Part shown: positions 20,982 to 28,993 of the stretch, one piece after another
How positions within the stretch are numbered: the first letter of the stretch is position 1
How the letters are laid out: each line of letters opens with the position of its first letter
From: Flagellimonas aquimarina
Lineage (GTDB): Bacteria > Bacteroidota > Bacteroidia > Flavobacteriales > Flavobacteriaceae
Length of the DNA: 64,000 nucleotides
Reading direction: 5' to 3'
Assembly (NCBI RefSeq): GCF_003149745.1
Contig: NZ_QGEG01000002.1
Location: 806,001-870,000, forward strand
Made by a program: the position numbers and the translations under genes
Notes under the pieces: model-generated
What the model saw: only the letters and a program-made list of their open reading frames with translations
Told to the model about the DNA's origin: nothing
The model's database searches: none

Positions 20982-21057
20982 CTTTGACATGGCATGATCA
21001 TTGACATTTTTAGAGCGAGACAAAAATGAATTTTCAATAGATATAACTTTAGATACA

Positions 21058-22977
21058 ATGAGCAAAATTATAGGTATAGACTTGGGTACAACAAACTCCT
21101 GCGTCTCTGTGATGGAAGGAAACGAGCCCGTAGTAATCCCAAATGCCGAGGGTAAGCGTACTACTCCCTCTGTAATTGCATTTGTGGAAGGCGGAGAAAT
21201 CAAAGTGGGTGACCCTGCCAAAAGACAAGCGGTTACAAATCCCCACAATACAATTTATTCCATCAAAAGGTTTATGGGAAACAAGTTCACAGAATCTTCT
21301 AAAGAGGCTAAAAGAGTTCCTTATAAGGTGGTTAAAGGGGATAATGACACTCCAAGGGTAGATATTGACGGACGTATGTACTCCCCACAAGAATTGTCAG
21401 CAATGATTCTTCAGAAAATGAAGAAAACCGCTGAAGATTATTTGGGTCAGGATGTTACAAGAGCGGTCATTACCGTACCTGCTTACTTTAACGACTCTCA
21501 AAGACAAGCTACAAAAGAAGCTGGTGAAATTGCCGGGTTAACTGTAGAACGAATTATAAACGAACCTACCGCAGCTTCTTTGGCCTACGGTATGGACAAA
21601 AAAGATACAGATCAAAAAATTGTGGTATTTGATTTTGGTGGTGGTACACATGATGTGTCCATTCTTGAATTAGGTGATGGTGTTTTTGAAGTATTGGCAA
21701 CAGATGGAGATACACACTTGGGTGGTGATGATGTAGACCAAAAAATCATTGATTGGTTGGCCGAAGAATTTAAAAGCGATGAAGGACTTGATCTAAGAGA
21801 AGATGCAATGGCTTTACAGCGTTTGCGTGAGGCTGCGGAAAAGGCAAAGATTGAACTATCCTCTTCTCCTCAAACAGAAGTAAACTTGCCATATGTTACT
21901 GCTACGGCTTCAGGCCCAAAGCACTTGGTAAGAACATTATCACGCGCTAAATTTGAGCAGCTGATAGATGATCTAGTAAAAAGAACGATTGAGCCTTGTG
22001 AGACCGCTTTGAAAAGTGCTGGACTTTCAAAAAGCGATATTGATGAAATTATCTTGGTTGGTGGTTCTACACGTATACCCGCAGTGCAAGAGGCAGTTGA
22101 GAAATTCTTTGGAAAGAAACCTTCAAAAGGAGTAAATCCAGATGAGGTAGTTGCCGTTGGAGCTGCAATACAGGGTGGTGTATTAACTGGCGATGTGAAA
22201 GATGTATTGTTATTGGATGTTACCCCGCTTTCTCTAGGAATTGAAACCATGGGCAGTGTTTTTACTAAACTAATTGAAGCCAATACAACAATCCCAACAA
22301 AGAAATCTCAGGTATTCTCTACTGCCGCGGACAATCAACCATCGGTTGAAATCCATGTGTTGCAAGGAGAACGTCCAATGGCGGCAGATAACAAAACCAT
22401 TGGTAGGTTCCACCTAGATGGAATTCCACCGGCACCAAGAGGAACGCCGCAGATTGAGGTAACTTTTGATATTGATGCAAATGGCATCATTAAAGTATCT
22501 GCAACCGACAAGGCTACGAACAAAACGCAGGATATCCGCATTGAAGCTTCTTCTGGATTGACAGAGGAGGAAATTCAAAAAATGAAAGCGGAAGCTGAGG
22601 CTAATGCCGAATCGGATAAAAAAGCGAAGGAAACAGCTGACAAGTTGAATGAGGCTGACGGAATGATTTTCCAGACCGAAAAGCAGTTGAAGGAATTTGG
22701 CGATAAATTATCGGATGATAAGAAAAAGCCAATTGAAGATGCTTTGGAAGAATTGAAAAAGGCTTACGAAACCAAAGATTTGGTAATTATTGAGCCGGCT
22801 TTGGAAAAGATCAACGAAGCTTGGAAAGTTGCTTCTGAAGAAATGTACAAAGCGCAGGCAGAGGCGCAAGGTGCCGCCGGAGGAGACCCAACTGCTGATG
22901 CAGGGGGAGATGGTGCTGGTAACGGTGCAGCTGAAGGCGACAATGTTGAAGATGTGGATTTTGAAGAAGTAAAGTAA
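21058..22977 (+). CDS. dnaK: Molecular chaperone DnaK (Hsp70)
   Basis: ATP-dependent chaperone of 639 aa. The start is set at the ATG at 21058 because the protein then opens with [21 protein letters not shown]; an in-frame TTG at 21001 would add 19 unrelated residues. The nucleotide-binding domain shows IDLGTTNS, the phosphate-2 motif [12 protein letters not shown] and the adenosine motif [13 protein letters not shown]. The substrate-binding domain follows ([16 protein letters not shown]), then the helical lid and a Gly/Ala-rich tail ending [10 protein letters not shown]. grpE and dnaJ are not adjacent. Confidence 0.98.
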   Translation: MSKIIGIDLGTTNSCVSVMEGNEPVVIPNAEGKRTTPSVIAFVEGGEIKVGDPAKRQAVTNPHNTIYSIKRFMGNKFTESSKEAKRVPYKVVKGDNDTPRVDIDGRMYSPQELSAMILQKMKKTAEDYLGQDVTRAVITVPAYFNDSQRQATKEAGEIAGLTVERIINEPTAASLAYGMDKKDTDQKIVVFDFGGGTHDVSILELGDGVFEVLATDGDTHLGGDDVDQKIIDWLAEEFKSDEGLDLREDAMALQRLREAAEKAKIELSSSPQTEVNLPYVTATASGPKHLVRTLSRAKFEQLIDDLVKRTIEPCETALKSAGLSKSDIDEIILVGGSTRIPAVQEAVEKFFGKKPSKGVNPDEVVAVGAAIQGGVLTGDVKDVLLLDVTPLSLGIETMGSVFTKLIEANTTIPTKKSQVFSTAADNQPSVEIHVLQGERPMAADNKTIGRFHLDGIPPAPRGTPQIEVTFDIDANGIIKVSATDKATNKTQDIRIEASSGLTEEEIQKMKAEAEANAESDKKAKETADKLNEADGMIFQTEKQLKEFGDKLSDDKKKPIEDALEELKKAYETKDLVIIEPALEKINEAWKVASEEMYKAQAEAQGAAGGDPTADAGGDGAGNGAAEGDNVEDVDFEEVK

Positions 22978-22995
22978 GCTTCAAACATAATTATG

Positions 22996-23028
22996 AAAAA
23001 AGCCCTGGTTTTTAATCAGGGCTTTTTT
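22996..23028. terminator. Bidirectional intrinsic terminator
   Basis: AGCCCTG and CAGGGCT form a stem around a 9-nt loop, flanked by an A-run on one side and a T-run on the other. It can end dnaK on the plus strand and the DUF5777 gene on the minus strand, whose stop codon lies inside the loop/right arm. Confidence 0.85.
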
Positions 23029-23933
23029 ATTTGCTCTTTGTTTTTTAAGCCTCGCTTAAAATGTATGATATAGGTAGCATTAAAGCCAAAATTTAAGTTT
23101 GGGTTTCTAAAATTGAAGTTGTTATATGTTTGTGTTATAAAGGCATCCTCGACCATATTTACGGCATTGGTGAGCATAAATTGGAGCATTACATCTCCAA
23201 TTTCCCAATTAATGCCCAAAGAGAATGGACCGTACGTATCCCTTGATTTTACTGGATTAAAAACGGTGTAATACTCAGAAACAAAGGAAATATGGTGCCC
23301 CAGCTTGTACCTGCCTCCAAAACCTAGTGCAACATGATTGTTGGGGTCATCTTGAGAAGCACGTAACCCTCTATGTATAAAGGATGGGGCAATTTGCAAC
23401 GAAAATTTTGGAGATATCTTTTTGGCAATAAGGAGTTGTGTGGTAAAAGATAATCTCTTTGCAAAATTATCTTGAATACTGTTATCCGCTATAGCCTCGC
23501 TAAAATAGCTCGCATTTTGAAATAGCGTTATGCTAATAGGAGACCCCTTTTTGTCTTTACGTTGCTGAACCAATTTGTATTTAAGGTAAGTATCAAAAAG
23601 GCCATCAAATGTGGTGCCTCCAATTCCTGTCGAAAGGCGGTTAGAAATTCCATATTCCAATGCAATTCTTGAGCTTAAGCGGTCCGCTGCAAAACTTTGC
23701 GTCCGCAAACTGGGCGTATTCCAAAACCTATTGGCAGCAAAAATCTCCAATATCCCTTTTTTTCTGGTTTCAATGGAGTGCCCAAAACTTATTCTGGTAG
23801 ATTTAAAAGTGGCAAGGGAGTATTGAGGAATATCCTTGCCTTCATCCTCCAAAATATCCAAAAGATCTTGGGCGCCTACAAAATTTGCGGTGCCAAATAG
23901 TATTAAAAGAAAAACTGTTTTTCTAGCTTTCAT
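23016..23933 (-). CDS. DUF5777 outer-membrane beta-barrel protein, module A
   Basis: A 305-residue exported protein with a signal peptide (MKARKTVFLLILFG...VGAQ) and an all-beta pattern of alternating hydrophobic residues typical of small outer-membrane barrels. The segment YGISNRLSTGIGGTTFDG and the following strands match the module-B paralogue at 26551-27402. The ATG at 23933 is preferred over 23978 because it starts the signal peptide, although it overlaps the YceI gene by 11 bp. Last gene of the module. Confidence 0.82.
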   Translation of the reverse strand: MKARKTVFLLILFGTANFVGAQDLLDILEDEGKDIPQYSLATFKSTRISFGHSIETRKKGILEIFAANRFWNTPSLRTQSFAADRLSSRIALEYGISNRLSTGIGGTTFDGLFDTYLKYKLVQQRKDKKGSPISITLFQNASYFSEAIADNSIQDNFAKRLSFTTQLLIAKKISPKFSLQIAPSFIHRGLRASQDDPNNHVALGFGGRYKLGHHISFVSEYYTVFNPVKSRDTYGPFSLGINWEIGDVMLQFMLTNAVNMVEDAFITQTYNNFNFRNPNLNFGFNATYIIHFKRGLKNKEQIKKP

Positions 23934-24468
23934 AAGGTCGATATTCAAATCTAAAATCCACAGAAATCGTTTTTGCAATGTTCCCTCTTAAAAGAGGGGG
24001 GATGTTAATATTATAATCTTCTACCAGAGTTTCAAAGGTTCCTGATAATATGTACCCTCCTTGTATGTATTCTATTTTCGTCTTTATTTCCAGCTCTTTT
24101 GATACCCCGTGCATGGAGAATGTGCCTTTTACAATTTTGGTCTGTTCTCCTTCAAAATTAGGGTCAAAATCTAAAATCTCACCCTCAAATGTAGCTTTGG
24201 GGTATAGGTCAGATTCAATATAGCTCTCGTTAAAGTGCTCACGCATCAATGCTTTTTCAAAAATAAAAGCATTCATTAACATGCTTACGGCAATTTCATT
24301 AGAAGCTAAATCTATAATGCTCAGTACTTGATTGTTTTCGGCTTTTATGTTCTCTACTGAAGTATATGAAAAGAAGGAAACCTGCCCTTGCCGTGCAATT
24401 ATTTTTTCTTTGCTCGGTTGTTGTCCATAACACATGAACACGAAAAAAAATGGAATCAACTTACTCAT
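23923..24468 (-). CDS. YceI-family periplasmic protein, module A
   Basis: A 181-residue exported protein with a short signal peptide ending at YGQQ. The YceI lipocalin-like fold is suggested by QGQVSFFSYTSVENIKAENNQV, the block REHFNESYIESDLYPKATFEGEI and GTFSMHGVSKELEI. YceI proteins bind isoprenoid-type lipids in the periplasm. A diverged copy is at 27812. It overlaps the downstream DUF5777 gene and the upstream OB-fold gene by a few bases, so translation is probably coupled. Confidence 0.88.
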   Translation of the reverse strand: MSKLIPFFFVFMCYGQQPSKEKIIARQGQVSFFSYTSVENIKAENNQVLSIIDLASNEIAVSMLMNAFIFEKALMREHFNESYIESDLYPKATFEGEILDFDPNFEGEQTKIVKGTFSMHGVSKELEIKTKIEYIQGGYILSGTFETLVEDYNINIPPLLRGNIAKTISVDFRFEYRPYES

Positions 24469-24898
24469 TTATTTTTCTATCAGAAATGACACAATTTAAA
24501 AAAACGGCATCCTTTAAAAAACCTTTGAACACTCCTTTTAGCCTAATTGTGTCCTTTGGTTTCAAAGTTGAAAGGTATTTATTTTGATTGGCTTGCATAT
24601 CACAAATTACACTGGATGAATCATGCTCCTTTCCTTTCAACAATATGGTAAAACGATTGTTAATGGTATTTATCTCTTTAATGGAACCTTCAATCTCTAC
24701 TATGCTCTCTATTTTCAAAAACTTTTGATCACCAGCTCTAAAATGAGATATTAAAGTATCTGCGCTAAGATACAGTTCGGGTTTTGCTTCAGCAATATTT
24801 AAATAATCGGGTTTGAAAAAAACCTGAAATAGGAGATAAATTACCATTAGTGCTGCCAGAAAGAAAGCTATTTTAAACGTATTGGTTTTTTTGAGCAT
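24461..24898 (-). CDS. Membrane-anchored OB-fold (tRNA_anti-like) protein, module A
   Basis: A 145-residue protein with one N-terminal membrane segment (about 9-27, IAFFLAALMVIYLLFQVFF) and a C-terminal domain whose strand pattern (VEIEGSIKEINTINNRFTILLKG, LKPKDTIRLKGVFKG) fits the OB-fold family called tRNA_anti-like. In such membrane-anchored forms the ligand is unknown. It has a diverged copy at 27423-27815 and overlaps the YceI gene by 8 bp. Confidence 0.75.
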   Translation of the reverse strand: MLKKTNTFKIAFFLAALMVIYLLFQVFFKPDYLNIAEAKPELYLSADTLISHFRAGDQKFLKIESIVEIEGSIKEINTINNRFTILLKGKEHDSSSVICDMQANQNKYLSTLKPKDTIRLKGVFKGFLKDAVFLNCVISDRKINE

Positions 24899-24956
24899 AA
24901 ATCTAAACTGTGTTGCTAACTAGTGCTCAATACCGAGCAAATCTTCAATGGAAATT

Positions 24957-24987
24957 TAAAACCTAGGGACAGATCGGCCCTAGGTTC
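24957..24987 (-). terminator. Intrinsic terminator after the secreted-repeat gene
   Basis: AACCTAGGG and CCCTAGGTT form 9-bp perfect arms around a 9-nt loop; on the minus strand the stem is followed by TTTTAAATTT. It separates the secreted-repeat gene from the module-A genes, which would then need their own promoter. Confidence 0.7.
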
Positions 24988-25016
24988 AAAACTAATAAAA
25001 AATGTAATCTCCTTTT

Positions 25017-26204
25017 TCAATCTGTTATCGTTAAGGTTCCCGTCATTGGACTATGGAACTCGCAATTGTAAAACAAGGTGTCTGGAGCATCGTTAGGAAC
25101 TGTAAATACAATAGTTCCAGAAGAGGCACCATTGTTGGTGACACCAGAATCGTAGGTATTCCCTATTCCAATACTTTGCACTGACTTTATTAGAAAGGGA
25201 TGACCTGGCGAATCTACTATGAACTCATAAGTCTCTCCTCTCTTTAAGGTAAGGTCCGGATTGCTGGTATCACTAAAACCGGAACCATTAAAAATGTATG
25301 CTGTTGCTCCTTGATTGGTTACATCATAAGAAGTAGTTGCTCCTGTAGCTTGCGGGGCCACCTCTGTATCTGGATTAAGTATGGGCCATACACCGGCCAC
25401 GGGAAACCCTACCCCAAAATTGTCGCCCCGTTGTGCATCCTGTCCAAAATAGTACAGTGGCCATCCCTTATAGGTAAGCTGATTTCTTCCAAAGACATCG
25501 ATTGAGCCAAAATCATTGGCATCCAATATGCTTGGAACATTCTGCAGCTGTTCTTCAAAAACCGGCCATACTCCGTTGTTTGAAAAATCAGCATTGGTGA
25601 AATTATTGGCACTATTGGTATCATTGATAAATCTGTACAGGGTATTTCCCTCGTCATCTGTCATGTAAAAGGTCTGTTCGTCACCCGGTTGGTAGGTACT
25701 GGTGAGGTTGGTCTCGACTCCATTAGAGTCTCGTCCCACGAGCTGCGCCTGTGACATCATCACGGAATAGTCCGGCTTTGCCACGTACCAAACGCTCCCT
25801 ACACCATCTCCGTTAACATCGCTCACGGTATTATCATTAGAAAAAAGATAAAGTGGCCATCCCTTATAGGTGGTTTGTTTGTCTCCATCACTTCTGGTAA
25901 TGGATCCAAAGTCGGATGCTTCAAGACCATTATCCAAAGTAAGATTTTCGGTATAGAAGACAGGCCAGTTTGTTCTACAACCATCAATACAGTTGGAGTC
26001 TCCTTTGCTATCCACGGAGAAGAAATACAGTGAAAACCCATCAGCATTGGTTAGGATGTTTCCAAAAGTGCCATCACTTCTCAATTGTACTGTATTGGGG
26101 TCAGCTTGTGGCGGTCCGTCATCACTTGGACCGTTGTCATCACTGCTGCAGCTGAGCAGGGTAAAAATTGTCGTTAATAGTAAAATAAACTTTTTCATTT
26201 TCAT
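25017..26204 (-). CDS. Secreted-repeat lipoprotein with cupredoxin-like C-terminus
   Basis: A 395-residue lipoprotein (lipobox LLSC, Cys19). Two copies of the COG4315-type 'secreted repeat of unknown function' follow, each with a YKGWPLY block (QTTYKGWPLYLF and QLTYKGWPLYYF). The C-terminal ~105 residues resemble a plastocyanin-like fold with a possible type-1 copper set: His335 (GHPF), Cys381, His384 and Met387 in YNCEFHSPM. The role is probably extracytoplasmic electron transfer or copper binding (inference). It stands between modules A and B. Confidence 0.8.
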   Translation of the reverse strand: MKMKKFILLLTTIFTLLSCSSDDNGPSDDGPPQADPNTVQLRSDGTFGNILTNADGFSLYFFSVDSKGDSNCIDGCRTNWPVFYTENLTLDNGLEASDFGSITRSDGDKQTTYKGWPLYLFSNDNTVSDVNGDGVGSVWYVAKPDYSVMMSQAQLVGRDSNGVETNLTSTYQPGDEQTFYMTDDEGNTLYRFINDTNSANNFTNADFSNNGVWPVFEEQLQNVPSILDANDFGSIDVFGRNQLTYKGWPLYYFGQDAQRGDNFGVGFPVAGVWPILNPDTEVAPQATGATTSYDVTNQGATAYIFNGSGFSDTSNPDLTLKRGETYEFIVDSPGHPFLIKSVQSIGIGNTYDSGVTNNGASSGTIVFTVPNDAPDTLFYNCEFHSPMTGTLTITD

Positions 26205-26259
26205 TTTTTTAAATAATTATAGTTCAAGAAACTCCAGTTTGGGGTTTACGGTGTTGATT

Positions 26260-26304
26260 ACCCATATGTTCTTGTTTTTAAATCAAAAACAAGAACATAT
26301 GGGT
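26260..26304. repeat. Perfect 20-bp inverted repeat overlapping a gene end
   Basis: Two perfectly complementary 20-nt arms (26260-26279 and 26285-26304, outer end ACCCATATG) enclose 5 nt. The right arm encodes the last residues SPICSCF of the HMA-like protein. No T-run follows on the minus strand, so it is not a standard terminator. Confidence 0.9.
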
Positions 26305-26540
26305 GATATAAATTTTGCATTTACTCTATCTCCTTGTGGTGGATACCCTAAAGCCGTTAAAATGTTCAACGCTACGGATAGCTCATTTGCTTTGATGAAA
26401 CTGAATACTACAAGAGAGTCGGTAGGGTAGAGATTCACGTTGGTAATGTCCTGTATTTTTAGCAATTCAGATTTTATCTGTGAAGAACATTTTCTGCAGA
26501 ATCTATTTTGTACTGGTATTTTTGCTAAGCTTAATTTCAT
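26283..26540 (-). CDS. Small HMA-like metal-binding domain protein
   Basis: An 85-residue protein with the size and strand pattern of a heavy-metal-associated (ferredoxin-like) domain. The motif FCRKCSSQI places a CxxC in the first loop, as in copper chaperones, and the segment NVNLYPTDSLVVFSF follows. It ends in CSCF, adding two more cysteines. The ATG at 26540 is preferred; the longer frame from 26621 runs into the DUF5777 gene. It lies 11 bp after that gene, suggesting one transcript. Confidence 0.65.
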   Translation of the reverse strand: MKLSLAKIPVQNRFCRKCSSQIKSELLKIQDITNVNLYPTDSLVVFSFIKANELSVALNILTALGYPPQGDRVNAKFISPICSCF

Positions 26541-26550
26541 GGGGTTTGTT

Positions 26551-27402
26551 TTAAAATACTCTTGAAAGGTTAAATCCAAAAAACACATCTCCATCGCTCC
26601 AATCCCCGGTGGCCTGACCAAGAAACGTATTTGTATTCATGGGCTGAGCATTGGTAAAGTGCAATTGAAAGACATGTCCGCCGGTTTCTAAATCAAAACC
26701 AATAGAGAATGGGTTTTTAAAAGGGGAATTGGATGCTCTATTCAAATGCAGGCCGTAATCCATATTAATGGACCACCTCTTGGTCAACTTATGCCTACCA
26801 CCAATGCCAATGGAGTATTGCGAGTTTTCTTGCTCATCTATGGCAACAAGATTGTCATGAAAATAAGTTGGTGCTATTTGTAGAGAGAGGTTAGGATTCA
26901 GTTTTTTTGAAATCAAAACTTGGGTGGTATACCCCAGCCTGTTTTCAAATTTTAATTCGGGTAATTGTTCTTCATCCAAAGCCGTATTCAACAATACAGT
27001 ATTAAAAAGTACAACCGTAAAGGGAATACCTCCCTTTTTTTGCCTTAACAGCCTTAATTTAAGGGAACTTTCATATGTTCTTTGAAAAGAACTACGAGAG
27101 ACCCCTAGGTTGATGCCATCTGTTATACCATAAATGAAATTAAGCCTGGTAACCGCTTGATCTAGCCCAAAAAAGTCTTCAATACCCGTTTTAATGGACC
27201 CAAAACGATGTGATACCACAAAATAGAGCTGTTTTTGAGGTACCATTTTTGTTGATTCAAAGTTTACGATTTTAAGTCCTTTAAATGCTGCAATTTCGTA
27301 GTTTTCCGATACTGTTGTATCATCAATTTCTTTAAGTAGGTCATCCTCTTGGGATAACACAAAAAGTGGTAACAAAAGGAAAAGGATATTTAGTTTTTTC
27401 AT
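26551..27402 (-). CDS. DUF5777 outer-membrane beta-barrel protein, module B
   Basis: A 283-residue exported beta-barrel candidate with signal peptide (MKKLNILFLLLPLFVLSQ). It shares with module A the KLRLLRQKKGGIPFTVVLFNTV-type strand region, GYTTQVLISKKLNPNLSLQIAPTYFHDN and the closing FDLETGGHVFQLHFTNAQPMN strand. Probably located in the outer membrane; nothing shows a transported substrate. Third gene of the YceI-OB-DUF5777 order in this module. Confidence 0.82.
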   Translation of the reverse strand: MKKLNILFLLLPLFVLSQEDDLLKEIDDTTVSENYEIAAFKGLKIVNFESTKMVPQKQLYFVVSHRFGSIKTGIEDFFGLDQAVTRLNFIYGITDGINLGVSRSSFQRTYESSLKLRLLRQKKGGIPFTVVLFNTVLLNTALDEEQLPELKFENRLGYTTQVLISKKLNPNLSLQIAPTYFHDNLVAIDEQENSQYSIGIGGRHKLTKRWSINMDYGLHLNRASNSPFKNPFSIGFDLETGGHVFQLHFTNAQPMNTNTFLGQATGDWSDGDVFFGFNLSRVF

Positions 27403-27422
27403 TTTAATGGTTGTGTTGAGTT

Positions 27423-27815
27423 TTAATTGTTCTTTATAATTATGGCCTGGTCAATTTTCACCACTTCAAGGAGGTCATCATAGCCCACGCACCTTCCTTT
27501 TATAGAGATTGTGTTTTCCATGGTGAGTCCTTGTACATTTCCCTGAAAACTTACCTGCACGCTATTATCAATTACAATGGTGTTCCGTTCTATTGCAGTT
27601 ATTTTTCCATTGGTTTGGATTACTTTATCGATGTATGAAACAGATGCATTATCTATTCGTAAAGCATCACTTAATTTTTTGGTGCTCAACTCATGTGCAA
27701 TCTCTTCTTCTGCAATATTTCTATGCCCTTTATAGAGATAGTTGTATACAGCTACAGAAAGAAGTATAACTGCCAGTAAGAGCACCGACCCTATTGTTTT
27801 CTTTTTCCCATTCAT
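27423..27815 (-). CDS. Membrane-anchored OB-fold (tRNA_anti-like) protein, module B
   Basis: A 130-residue counterpart of the 24461 gene: N-terminal membrane segment (SVLLLAVILLSVAVYNYLY) and an OB-fold-like domain (IQTNGKITAIERNTIVIDNSVQVSFQG, NTISIKGRCVGYDDL). It overlaps the upstream YceI gene by 4 bp. In module A the corresponding gene precedes YceI, so the order differs between the copies. Confidence 0.72.
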   Translation of the reverse strand: MNGKKKTIGSVLLLAVILLSVAVYNYLYKGHRNIAEEEIAHELSTKKLSDALRIDNASVSYIDKVIQTNGKITAIERNTIVIDNSVQVSFQGNVQGLTMENTISIKGRCVGYDDLLEVVKIDQAIIIKNN

Positions 27816-28378
27816 TTTTTGATAAGCTTAAAGTCGAATTTGACAAGAACTTCCTTGGCAATTTTATTTTGCACAATCTTTGGGATATGGATATCAAAAT
27901 CTCCTGGGGTCACTACAAATTCACCGGTCATAGAAATAATGTCTCCCACCTTTTGTATTGATATTTGGGTACGTACTTCTTTTTCTTTACCATGGAGCTT
28001 TAGCGTTCCCTCCATTGCCGCTTTCTTGGTGTTTTCATCCAACAGCGCTAAGTCCAAATCTGAAAACTGGCCTTTGAAGGTGGCTTTGGGATACATTCCA
28101 GACTCAATGTAATTTTCATTAAAGTGCTCCTCCATTAAAGAATTTTTAAAATGAAACCCTTTGATTAGTGCTAAGGCCGCTATTTGTCCTGTTTTAGTGT
28201 CCAAAACACTAGTGACCGACTCATTGGACGCCTTTACTTCTTCAAACAATGCCTCAGAAGCTTCAAACTGTATTTTTCCACTTCGATCTATATACTTGCC
28301 TTGGGCATTACTATTTTGTAGGGTTATGGTTATTAATATCAATGATATAACTACAACCCTGTAAATGGTATTCTTCAT
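27812..28378 (-). CDS. YceI-family periplasmic protein, module B
   Basis: A 188-residue exported protein with signal peptide (ending near NSNAQ). The shared block MEEHFNENYIESGMYPKATFKGQF matches REHFNESYIESDLYPKATFEGEI of module A almost residue for residue, and GTLKLHGKEKEVRTQI matches GTFSMHGVSKELEIKT. Expected function: lipid or isoprenoid binding in the periplasm. It lies 24 bp downstream of the cytochrome lipoprotein gene. Confidence 0.88.
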   Translation of the reverse strand: MKNTIYRVVVISLILITITLQNSNAQGKYIDRSGKIQFEASEALFEEVKASNESVTSVLDTKTGQIAALALIKGFHFKNSLMEEHFNENYIESGMYPKATFKGQFSDLDLALLDENTKKAAMEGTLKLHGKEKEVRTQISIQKVGDIISMTGEFVVTPGDFDIHIPKIVQNKIAKEVLVKFDFKLIKK

Positions 28379-28402
28379 TTTTACGATTTGCTTTAAGGGT
28401 TT

Positions 28403-28759
28403 TTATTCTGGTGCACCGCCAGCTATCCAGTCTGCAATGAGGTCGATGTTTGCTTGCGGCAATTTGCCTGAAGGAGGCATGGTACCATTGTTGGTTCTAG
28501 CAAATACGCGACTGGCCCTACTGCTTACATCATTAAAGGATGTCAGTGAAAATGGTGCTCCGTTTGTTGGAGGGCTATTATGGCAAACAATGCAGTTATT
28601 TGTAATTATGGGTCTAATATTGGCAGTATAGGTAACGCCGTTGTCAACGATTCCCCCACCGTCATCTTCAGATGGTATTAGGTCTTCTTCACTGTCGGAT
28701 GAACAGCTCATTATAAAAAGAGAAAGTAAGGGTACAATAAATTTTAAACTTGGTTTCAT
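28403..28759 (-). CDS. Mono-haem c-type cytochrome lipoprotein
   Basis: A 118-residue lipoprotein (lipobox FIMSC, Cys19) with one covalent haem motif CIVCH (Cys56, Cys59, His60). A distal Met occurs in NNGTMPPSGKL, and the C-terminus IDLIADWIAGGAPE is typical of small cytochrome c domains in Bacteroidota. It should carry one electron at the outer face of a membrane. First gene of the minus-strand series that continues into module B; divergent from the LytTR regulator. Confidence 0.85.
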   Translation of the reverse strand: MKPSLKFIVPLLSLFIMSCSSDSEEDLIPSEDDGGGIVDNGVTYTANIRPIITNNCIVCHNSPPTNGAPFSLTSFNDVSSRASRVFARTNNGTMPPSGKLPQANIDLIADWIAGGAPE

Positions 28760-28859
28760 TGCTTCTGGATTTTAGTGATTAGACTGCTTTTATTTATCCA
28801 AAGCAACCATTAAATAGGGTGTTAAGACTACAAAATGTTGGTGAGAGGGAAGAAATGGC

Positions 28860-28915
28860 CTTGACAGGGAAAAATTGGACTTGAAAGGAATTGATAACTT
28901 CAATTGTAGAAGTTA
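28860..28915. promoter_or_regulatory. Direct and inverted repeats between the LytTR gene and the cytochrome operon
   Basis: CTTGACAGG (28860-28868) and CTTGAAAGG (28880-28888) are 9-bp direct repeats whose starts are 20 bp apart, close to the spacing of LytTR operators. Just after them, TAACTTC and GAAGTTA form a 7-bp inverted repeat (28895-28915). Both lie in the 234-bp divergent region. Confidence 0.45.
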
Positions 28916-28993
28916 ATTGGTTTTAACCGGATTTTTTGGAACTATAAATGAAAATCAAATTGCTATATTGGGAAAAAATTGCTTTCAACTGTA

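Noticed and set aside
26283..26304. Reading the 20-bp inverted repeat as a rho-independent terminator
   Set aside because: There is no T-run after the stem on the minus strand, and one arm is coding sequence.
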